A DNA stretch of 13,024 bases, taken from the NCBI GenBank assembly GCA_050258715.1, contig JBLMZH010000011.1, positions 1-13,024 of the forward strand, read 5' to 3'. The translations under genes were made by a program, and so were the position numbers. Every line of letters begins with the position of its first letter. Position 1 is the first letter of the stretch. This DNA is from JBLMZH01 sp050258715 (GTDB lineage Bacteria > Patescibacteriota > Doudnabacteria > UBA920 > O2-02-FULL-48-8). The notes under the pieces were generated by a model that had not been told where the DNA came from, did no database searches, and saw only the letters and a program-made list of their open reading frames with translations. This document shows positions 1 to 4,955 of the stretch, one piece after another.

Positions 1-408
1 GCGACTTATTATTTCGTCAAGTCATTCGGAATTCCTGGCATGGCCCTGGCTTTTTCACTGACAAGCATCATCAATCTTCTTATCCTCATGGCGGAGTTGC
101 ATTACAAGATCGGGAACATTCATGATCAGTACCTGACCATCAACACCCTGAAAATTCTCATTGCCACAGCCTTGTCTTCCGCGGCTTGTTACGGCGCGCT
201 CTATGCCATTGCCCCGGTCGTGAACATGCATACTTACTGGGGGATTTTTCTCCAGGCAGCAGGGGCCGGAACCGTCGGCGCCTTGATATTCGTGGCTTTC
301 GGCTGGTTGTTCGGTCTTTCTGACGCGCATAATCTTCTGAAAGCGACAAAGAGCGTATTGATTAAATCCACGCGCCCCATTACCATACTCATGAACTTCT
401 GGAATTAA
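1..408 (+). CDS. murJ: MurJ/MviN-family lipid II flippase, C-terminal part
   Basis: The frame is open from base 1 and gives 135 residues before a TAA stop, so only the C-terminal end is in the window. Near codons 10-20 it reads GIPGMALAFSL, the glycine-rich start of a late transmembrane helix typical of MurJ/MviN proteins. Three hydrophobic segments can be seen, at about codons 9-33, 51-74 and 80-106, and the protein ends in a short basic tail. MurJ flips lipid II, the undecaprenyl-linked peptidoglycan precursor, across the cytoplasmic membrane. The stop lies 8 bases before lepA, so co-transcription is likely. The catalytic cavity residues are in the missing N-terminal part. Another MATE/MVF-superfamily polysaccharide flippase is the main alternative. 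Confidence 0.72.
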   Translation, partial: ATYYFVKSFGIPGMALAFSLTSIINLLILMAELHYKIGNIHDQYLTINTLKILIATALSSAACYGALYAIAPVVNMHTYWGIFLQAAGAGTVGALIFVAFGWLFGLSDAHNLLKATKSVLIKSTRPITILMNFWN

Positions 409-416
409 CATTCCTC

Positions 417-2189
417 ATGCAGAACAAGATCCGAAATTTTTGCATCATTGCGCACATTGATCACGGCAAGTCGACCCTGGCTGACCGGCTTTTGGAAGTG
501 ACTCACACCATCCAGAAGCGCGATATGAAGGAACAGCTTCTGGACACGATGGATTTAGAGCGCGAAAGAGGGATCACCATCAAACTCCAGCCGGTGAGGA
601 TGGAATGGCAGGGGTATATTTTAAATTTGATCGACACGCCAGGCCACGTGGATTTTACTTACGAAGTCTCGAGGTCTTTGGCCGCCTGCGAAGGCGCGAT
701 TCTGGTGGTTGATTCGACTCAGGGAATCGAAGCTCAGACTCTGGCCAACGTCCACCTTGCTCTTCAGCATGACCTTAAGATCATCCCTGTGGTCAATAAG
801 ATCGACCTTCCCAACTCCGACAAGGAAAAGACCGCGGCTGAAATGATCAAGGCTTTCGGATTTTCACCTGACGAAATTTTGTACGCTTCGGGCAAGACTG
901 GGATTGGAGTCGAGGCGATTCTTGATGCAGTCATCAAAAAAGTTCCGGCGCCAAAAGGGGACACCAACAAACCGCTGCGCGCGCTTATCTTTGACTCAAG
1001 CTACGACCAGCACCGGGGCGTGGTGACCTTTATCAGGATCTTTGACGGCACGCTCAAGAAAAACGAAAAGATCCGGATGATCGGCACCAACACCCAGGCC
1101 GATTCCTTAGAGATCGGCTTTTTCAAACCGAAATTTCATCCCAATCCGGTGTTGGCTACCGGCGAAGTCGGATATATCGTGACAGGCTTAAGAGATGTTA
1201 GAAAAGCTAGGGTCGGAGACACGGTCACTACCATTGATTCCAAAGTGGAGCAGCTGCCCGGTTACAAGCACGTTCAGCCCATGGTCTACGCCAGCATCTT
1301 TCCGGTTTCAGGCGACGATTATCCGGAACTGAGGGATTCCATCGAGAAGCTGAAATTGAACGATGCCGCGCTTGAGTTTGAGCCGGAAAGCATTCCGGCA
1401 TTGGGGTTCGGGTTTAGAACGGGGTTTTTGGGGCTTTTGCATATGGATATCGTCCAGGAACGCTTAACGCGTGAATATGGCCTAAATTTGGTGCTTACAG
1501 CGCCTTCCGTGGAGTACAAGCTGGCGCTTAAGTCAGGCGATGCCTTGACCATTCATACGCCTGCTGAGATGCCGGATCAGTCTTTGGTCGAATCAATGGA
1601 AGAGCCGTGGGTGGCGGTCGAAATTTTAGCGCCCCAAAAGTACATTGGCGGGATTCTGGAGCTGATCACCAAGCGCCGGGGCATTTATCAAAACATGGAA
1701 TATTTAAGCAATGACAGGGTTTTGATCACGTCTGAAATGCCGCTTTCGAACATCATTATCGACTTTTATGATAAACTTAAAAGTGTCTCCTCAGGATATG
1801 CGTCTTTAAACTACGAATTTTTGGAATTTCGGCCGGCTGACTTGGTCAAGCTCGACATTCTGGTGGCCGGAGAAAAGGTTGATGCGCTTTCAGCCATCAC
1901 TCATAGGACCACGGTCGAGTCTGAAGGTCGCAGTCTGGTGGCCAAGCTTAAGACGCTCATCCCAAGACAGCAGTTCGAGATTGCACTCCAGTCCGCAGTC
2001 GGCGGCAAGATCATTGCCAGGGAAAACATTCCCGCCTTGAGAAAAGACGTAACGGCCAAATTGTACGGCGGCGACGTCACCCGCAAGATGAAGCTTTTGG
2101 AAAAGCAGAAAAAAGGCAAACGCAGAATGAAGCGGATAGGGTCGGTCGATATTCCCCAGGAAGCGTTCCTAGCCCTCTTAAAAAAATAA
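417..2189 (+). CDS. lepA: Elongation factor 4 (LepA), ribosomal back-translocase GTPase
   Basis: The 590-residue product matches the usual LepA length (about 600). The GTPase motifs are in order: P-loop AHIDHGKS at 12-19, switch I RERGITIK at 49-56, DTPGH at 73-77, NKID at 127-130, and a G5 motif SGKTG at 158-162 (most LepA have SAKTG). EF-G-like domains follow. The LepA-specific C-terminal domain ends in the characteristic GGDVTRKMKLLEKQKKGKRR block near 548-567 and a final PQEAF. EF4 binds the ribosome, can move tRNAs backwards, and affects initiation and recovery under stress. The start at 417 is chosen because the P-loop then lies at its usual distance from the N-terminus. The Shine-Dalgarno match upstream is poor (a GGA about 13 bases away), so coupling to the upstream gene is plausible. 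Confidence 0.98.
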   Translation: MQNKIRNFCIIAHIDHGKSTLADRLLEVTHTIQKRDMKEQLLDTMDLERERGITIKLQPVRMEWQGYILNLIDTPGHVDFTYEVSRSLAACEGAILVVDSTQGIEAQTLANVHLALQHDLKIIPVVNKIDLPNSDKEKTAAEMIKAFGFSPDEILYASGKTGIGVEAILDAVIKKVPAPKGDTNKPLRALIFDSSYDQHRGVVTFIRIFDGTLKKNEKIRMIGTNTQADSLEIGFFKPKFHPNPVLATGEVGYIVTGLRDVRKARVGDTVTTIDSKVEQLPGYKHVQPMVYASIFPVSGDDYPELRDSIEKLKLNDAALEFEPESIPALGFGFRTGFLGLLHMDIVQERLTREYGLNLVLTAPSVEYKLALKSGDALTIHTPAEMPDQSLVESMEEPWVAVEILAPQKYIGGILELITKRRGIYQNMEYLSNDRVLITSEMPLSNIIIDFYDKLKSVSSGYASLNYEFLEFRPADLVKLDILVAGEKVDALSAITHRTTVESEGRSLVAKLKTLIPRQQFEIALQSAVGGKIIARENIPALRKDVTAKLYGGDVTRKMKLLEKQKKGKRRMKRIGSVDIPQEAFLALLKK

Positions 2190-2191
2190 TT

Positions 2192-2293
2192 ATGAGCAGA
2201 CAGCAAGAAATCATAAAAAAAATCTGGCTGGTGATCTCCATTTTGGGCATTCTTGCCTTGGTGGCGTTTACCATCTTCCCGGCTTTCATGTAA
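2192..2293 (+). CDS. Hypothetical 33-residue single-pass membrane microprotein
   Basis: A short ATG frame fits exactly between two real genes: it begins 2 bases after the lepA stop and ends 5 bases before the next ATG. It encodes 33 residues: a short charged start (MSRQQEIIKKIW), then a continuous hydrophobic helix from about residue 12 to 28 (LVISILGILALVAFTI), then FPAFM. The basic residues on the N-terminal side suggest an N-in membrane orientation. No known family is recognised. The tight fit, the use of the whole gap and the clear charge/hydrophobic layout argue that it is translated. Arguments against it are its short length and the lack of a visible Shine-Dalgarno site. Lying just before a FtsB/DivIC-like gene, it may act in the membrane with that protein, but this is only inferred from position. 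Confidence 0.55.
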   Translation: MSRQQEIIKKIWLVISILGILALVAFTIFPAFM

Positions 2294-2298
2294 TTTGA

Positions 2299-2667
2299 AT
2301 GGATCCCAAGGACATACTTAAATCTAGATTTACGACAGTGGTCCTGGTGGGAATGCTCGCCATGGTCATGTTTGTTACGGCCAAACTTCTGGTCCAAAAA
2401 CGGGAAGTGGACACTGAGATCGGACAGCTTAAGTCAGAAAGCGACCGGATCAACAGGGAGAACCAGCAGCTTTCCGAGCTGATCAAATATCTCGGCACGA
2501 GCGAATATGCCGAGCGGCAGGCCAGGGAGCAATTGAACATGCAAAAGCCTGGGGAACAGGTCGTTGTCTTGCCGAAAGAATCGGATCAGCAAAATTCCGC
2601 CTCGGAAACGGCTCCCGTAAAGAGCAACCCAAGGAAATGGCTTGATTACTTCTTCGCCACAAATTAA
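2299..2667 (+). CDS. FtsB/DivIC-like septum formation initiator protein
   Basis: This 122-residue bitopic protein has a short cytoplasmic N-terminus, one transmembrane helix at about residues 12-31, and a coiled coil at about 33-65 with heptad-like hydrophobics and many Gln/Glu/Lys. It then carries the family signature YAERQAREQLNMQKPGE near 70-86. The last residues (WLDYFFATN) form an aromatic tail after a low-complexity linker. FtsB/DivIC proteins bind FtsL and FtsQ/DivIB and help activate septal peptidoglycan synthesis. The PGE-containing motif after the coil is the main basis for the call; FtsB and DivIC cannot be told apart here. The stop overlaps the next start by one base (TAATG), implying translational coupling with the foldase gene. 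Confidence 0.85.
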   Translation: MDPKDILKSRFTTVVLVGMLAMVMFVTAKLLVQKREVDTEIGQLKSESDRINRENQQLSELIKYLGTSEYAERQAREQLNMQKPGEQVVVLPKESDQQNSASETAPVKSNPRKWLDYFFATN

Positions 2668-3515
2668 TGAAGCTTAAACGGCTAAAACTCATTTTAATGA
2701 CCACTGCGGCAATCGCCGTCCTTTTAGCTGTTTCGATTTATTTAGGTTATGCATCCAATTCAAGCGACGCCGTGACTTTAATGGTAAAAAAAGCTGCGGT
2801 AATCAAGATTGTCGGAAATCATGTCGTTACCGCCTACGATTTGGAAAAGGCATATGAGATCGGGGAAAAACTTGATTCGACCACAGATAAAAGTCAGGTT
2901 CTCAATCAATTGATCAAGAATGAGCAGACAAAAAGCATTGCCGAAAACCATAAAGTGCGTCTGGGTTCAGATTCGGTATCTGATGAGCTGGCATTTTTAA
3001 AAAACGAACAGGGGAACGATTATCAAAATTTTCTCAACCAGTATTTTGACGGGGACGAAGGCTTGTTTGTTAAGTTCGTGGCCGGGCCTTTGGCCTGGGA
3101 CGCGGCCTTAAAAAATCATTTTAATTCCGATCTCGGATTAAATAATGCCTCAATGACCAAGGCCCAGACTGCGCTCGACCGGATCAAGGCCGGCGAGAGT
3201 TTTGAAACCGTGGCCAAAGAAGTTAGTAACGACCAAGTTTCCGGACAACTGGGAGGCGACATCGGGTTTGTCGCTCACGGTCAGGTTTTGCCGGAACTGG
3301 AGGCGCAATATTCCATCAGCCCTGTTGGGAGGGTCATTGATCATGTCTTAGTCAGCAGACAGGGATATCACTTGATCTATCCCGTGGAAACCGCCAATCA
3401 AAACGGGAAAAAGCTCTGGCACATCAAGCAGATATTGGTCAAAACAAGCGGCTATGATGATTGGTTTTCGCAGGAAGCGAAAAGTGTTAAGATCATAACG
3501 ATCAAAAATTCCTAA
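2667..3515 (+). CDS. Membrane-anchored parvulin-type (PpiC/SurA-like) peptidyl-prolyl isomerase
   Basis: The 282-residue protein begins with a basic stretch and one hydrophobic helix (about 9-28), either a signal anchor or an uncleaved signal peptide; no lipobox cysteine is seen. Residues 45-155 are helical and resemble the SurA/PrsA N-terminal chaperone region. Residues 163-240 match parvulin: helix ALDRIKAGESFETVAKEVS, then GGDIGF at 196-201, a proline/glutamate segment, and RQGYHLI at 231-237. Parvulins catalyse cis-trans isomerisation of prolyl bonds, and this one would assist folding outside the membrane. The usual first strand with its HIL motif is missing before the first helix, while a similar LWHIKQILVKT occurs after the domain at 250-260 (see findings). 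Its start overlaps the FtsB-like stop by one base, and tRNA-Gly follows 10 bases after its stop. Confidence 0.85.
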   Translation: MKLKRLKLILMTTAAIAVLLAVSIYLGYASNSSDAVTLMVKKAAVIKIVGNHVVTAYDLEKAYEIGEKLDSTTDKSQVLNQLIKNEQTKSIAENHKVRLGSDSVSDELAFLKNEQGNDYQNFLNQYFDGDEGLFVKFVAGPLAWDAALKNHFNSDLGLNNASMTKAQTALDRIKAGESFETVAKEVSNDQVSGQLGGDIGFVAHGQVLPELEAQYSISPVGRVIDHVLVSRQGYHLIYPVETANQNGKKLWHIKQILVKTSGYDDWFSQEAKSVKIITIKNS

Positions 3516-3525
3516 GAGAGCTTTT

Positions 3526-3599
3526 GCAGGTATCGTATAATGGTAGTACATGACCTTCCCAAGGTTAGAGCGCGGGTTCGATTCCCGCTACCTGCTCCA
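3526..3599 (+). tRNA. tRNA-Gly, anticodon CCC
   Basis: A full cloverleaf can be drawn by hand. The 7-bp acceptor pairs 3526-3532 with 3589-3595. A D-arm with AATGGTA lies around 3535-3549. The anticodon stem pairs 3551-3555 with 3563-3567 and closes the loop TTCCCAA, with anticodon CCC at 3558-3560. The T-arm pairs 3572-3576 with 3584-3588 around loop TTCGATT. The discriminator is T and the CCA end is encoded at 3597-3599. It decodes GGG. It lies only 10 bases after the isomerase gene and no separate promoter is visible, so it is probably cut from the mRNA of the upstream cluster. Confidence 0.97.
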
Positions 3600-3600
3600 T

Positions 3601-3633
3601 GAAAAATTTCTCACCTTGTGTGGGAAATTTTTC
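3601..3633 (+). terminator. Hairpin terminator after tRNA-Gly
   Basis: Arms 3601-3614 and 3620-3633 pair over 14 bp (ten outer AT-rich pairs, one G-T wobble, three inner pairs) around a 5-base loop. The 3' arm holds five consecutive T residues, followed by CATTATT, so it is a plausible intrinsic terminator for the lepA-tRNA-Gly transcript. It may equally be a 3' boundary used in tRNA processing. The A-run in the 5' arm would let it work in both directions. Confidence 0.6.
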
Positions 3634-3660
3634 ATTATTGAGGATGAGGCGGAAATCGAA

Positions 3661-3733
3661 GGGCAGAAGCGAGGCGCGACTTAAGGAGCAACCGAGCGAC
3701 CGACAAACGTCCGGTGGACGTTTGTCGCTGCCC
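3661..3733. repeat. Compact GC-rich structured element with a perfect 12-bp hairpin
   Basis: A perfect 12-bp stem (CGACAAACGTCC at 3701-3712 with its complement at 3716-3727) closes a GGT loop. Directly next to it, GGGCAG at 3661-3666 can pair with CTGCCC at 3728-3733, so the two helices could stack and enclose a 34-base single-sided purine-rich segment with repeated CGAG/GCGA words. No protein or RNA family is recognised. The layout suits either a dispersed intergenic repeat or a small structured RNA. Copy number in the genome would decide which. Confidence 0.45.
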
Positions 3734-3748
3734 CGGGTACCGAGCGCC

Positions 3749-3781
3749 TAAGCGCGAGGTCGATTCCCGTATCCCGCTCCA
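3749..3781 (+). pseudogene. Decayed tRNA 3' end (T-arm, acceptor strand and CCA only)
   Basis: These 33 bases align without gaps to the last 33 bases of the tRNA-Gly at 3567-3599, with 25 identities counted by eye. They include the T-loop core TCGATTCCCG and the terminal GCTCCA. The T-stem here has a mismatch, and no 5' acceptor strand (GCGGGAT would be needed) is found upstream, so this is not a working tRNA. It is either a degenerate partial copy of tRNA-Gly, the remains of a different tRNA, or an attachment-site-like scar. Much of the likeness is the universally conserved T-arm, so the parent tRNA is uncertain. Confidence 0.5.
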
Positions 3782-3792
3782 AAAGTACGCTT

Positions 3793-3853
3793 GGACTTCG
3801 GCAAAAAAAATCAGAGGGATCCTCGATTCTAGACTGATTTTTTGCCAAAGTCC
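3793..3853. terminator. Long imperfect inverted repeat, likely bidirectional terminator
   Basis: The arm GGACTTCGGC plus A-run plus TCAG at 3793-3814 pairs with CTGATTTTTTGCCAAAGTCC at 3834-3853. There is one G-T-type position and two extra A residues on the left, giving about 20 bp around a 19-base loop. The A-run on one arm and the T-run on the other suit termination in either direction. It could instead be a miniature inverted-repeat element; nothing encoded inside it supports that. Confidence 0.5.
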
Positions 3854-3867
3854 TCGCTAATGTTTCA

Positions 3868-3898
3868 AAAAATAACTTCGAATTTCGAAGTTATTTTT
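3868..3898. terminator. Perfect 14-bp hairpin terminator (bidirectional type)
   Basis: AAAAATAACTTCGA at 3868-3881 and its exact complement at 3885-3898 flank a 3-base loop, ending in five T residues. The stem is AT-rich but perfect, with A5 on one side and T5 on the other, the usual form of a terminator read from both strands. It insulates the downstream promoter from upstream transcription. Confidence 0.65.
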
Positions 3899-3908
3899 AT
3901 TAACATCA

Positions 3909-3950
3909 CCTTGGAGATGAATGCTACATAAGTTTTGAGTTAGTCCAAGG
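3909..3950. promoter_or_regulatory. Dyad just upstream of the predicted promoter
   Basis: CCTTGGA at 3909-3915 and TCCAAGG at 3944-3950 are exact inverted copies separated by 28 bases, and the right half-site lies about 28 bases before the predicted -10. It could be a pair of half-sites for a regulator or a weak hairpin. A 7-bp dyad of this spacing can also occur by chance. Confidence 0.25.
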
Positions 3951-3978
3951 ATTTCTATGGCAAACGAAATTAATATTG

Positions 3979-3984
3979 TATAAT
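3979..3984 (+). promoter_or_regulatory. Predicted -10 box (TATAAT) for the BtuF-like/pepF operon
   Basis: A perfect TATAAT lies 59 bases before the ATG at 4044, in an AT-rich stretch after the terminators. No good -35 is seen at 16-18 bases upstream (TATGGC is the nearest), so activity may depend on the AT-rich context or on an activator. Transcription would begin near 3991 and give a leader of about 53 bases without a Shine-Dalgarno site. Confidence 0.45.
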
Positions 3985-4043
3985 TGAGTTGAAAATCGAA
4001 ACAGTAGACTGAGATAAAACGTTTAAACACCATAACCAAATCC

Positions 4044-4955
4044 ATGGCTGAAGGACTCCGGATAATTTCACTCACGCCCCAGACGACAGAGATCGTCTGT
4101 TACTTGGGTTTGGCGGAAAACCTGGTCGGTAGATCGGCTGATTCAGACCATCCTGAAGCCAAAAAGGTCAAAGTCATCCCCAAAAGGATCACTAAAAACA
4201 TTGCCAAGTCCGATATCCAGCGCGAAGTTTCGAATCTGGCACATCAAGGGACCAGTATTTGCCACTTTGACCAGAGAATGATCGCAGGTATCAGGCCCGA
4301 CATCATCTTAACCCAGGAATCCTGCCAAGCCTGCCCGTTTGCCTCCACGGAAAATCTTCCATCAGCCAAGATTTTGCGCGACAAAAATCTGACCATCTCG
4401 ATCAACCCCAAAAATCTCGACCACGTGTTGGACGCGATTCGGATCATTGCTGATGCCGCCGGGATTTCCGAACAAAGCCGGCCCTTGGTTGAAAGACTGA
4501 AATACAGGCTTCATAATATTCCGCCCCGGCACCGCCCGATAAGAAAGCCGACTGCCGTGGTTATCAGCCGCTTAAGCCCAGTAGGAATTTCAGGCTGGTG
4601 GGTCCCGGAAATGGTCAAGATCGCAGGAGGCGAGCCGCTGCTTGTGAAATATGGCCAGGCGCCCAAATTAGTAGACTGGTACGACGTCGTAACGGTCAAT
4701 CCTGACGTCATAATCTTCTCTCCGGCAAATATGACAATTGAACAGGTTAAAAAAGACCTGTATCTATTTAAGTACCGCGCCGGGTGGGAAAAACTGAATG
4801 CCGTCAAAAAATCCCAGGTGTATTTCTTAAATTCCAACAATTTTTTGGCGCGCCCCGGGCCAAGGCTCGTTGACGGAGTTGAAGTTATGGCAAAAATCTT
4901 TCATCCTCTGCTGTTTGGCTATCCCAAACCTCAGGAAGCGCAGGTTGTCGTCTAA
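4044..4955 (+). CDS. BtuF-like (cobalamin/iron-complex) substrate-binding-fold protein, cytosolic
   Basis: The 303-residue protein has the two-lobed fold of helical-backbone periplasmic binding proteins (COG0614 type). It opens with LRIISLTPQTTEIVCYLGL at 5-23, matching the SLLPSATEIV start of BtuF-like proteins. RPDIILTQESCQACPF at 84-99 has a CxxC motif at 94-97 typical of the soluble cobalamin-binding-protein subgroup. GWWVPEMVKIAGGEPLL follows at 184-200, and a RPGPRLVDG end motif is at 270-278. There is no signal peptide or lipobox, and no BtuC/BtuD-like permease or ATPase nearby, so it probably works in the cytosol as a carrier or sensor of a corrinoid or metal complex. The ligand cannot be read from sequence. 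Its stop overlaps the pepF start by one base (TAATG), so the two are co-translated. Confidence 0.8.
   Translation: MAEGLRIISLTPQTTEIVCYLGLAENLVGRSADSDHPEAKKVKVIPKRITKNIAKSDIQREVSNLAHQGTSICHFDQRMIAGIRPDIILTQESCQACPFASTENLPSAKILRDKNLTISINPKNLDHVLDAIRIIADAAGISEQSRPLVERLKYRLHNIPPRHRPIRKPTAVVISRLSPVGISGWWVPEMVKIAGGEPLLVKYGQAPKLVDWYDVVTVNPDVIIFSPANMTIEQVKKDLYLFKYRAGWEKLNAVKKSQVYFLNSNNFLARPGPRLVDGVEVMAKIFHPLLFGYPKPQEAQVVV

Larger units (their letters stand above)
3600..4043. other. Non-coding intergenic stretch between tRNA-Gly and the BtuF-like gene
   Basis: This stretch of 444 bases holds no convincing gene. In order it contains a hairpin right after the tRNA, a GC-rich structured element, a decayed tRNA 3' end, two further strong hairpins, a dyad, and a probable promoter. 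Its first half is clearly richer in GC and CGA/GCG words than its second half, which is AT-rich. The only frame of note here is a minus-strand one at 3857-4075. It runs through a terminator hairpin and into the next gene, and looks spurious. Confidence 0.8.

Noticed and set aside
3536..3541. TATAAT inside the tRNA-Gly gene as a promoter.
   Set aside because: It is part of the D-arm (GTATAATGG) of a well-folded tRNA and has no -35 partner that makes sense; the tRNA sequence itself explains it.
3731..3745. CCCCGGGTACCGAGC matches, from memory, part of the pUC-type cloning polylinker (SmaI-KpnI), and BamHI- and XbaI-like words occur at about 3818-3833.
   Set aside because: The match stops after 15 bases on both sides and runs straight into natural-looking tRNA-like sequence, and the other sites are not in polylinker order or spacing. 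Vector contamination would give longer matches. A search of a vector database would settle it.
3601..3781. A CRISPR-like or group I intron-split tRNA reading of the repeated tRNA-like sequence.
   Set aside because: There are only two dissimilar copies and no spacers, and no 5' tRNA half complementary to the second acceptor strand is found upstream.
3857..4075. 72-codon minus-strand frame in the intergenic stretch.
   Set aside because: It runs through a perfect terminator hairpin, the predicted promoter and the start of the BtuF-like gene, and its product resembles no family.
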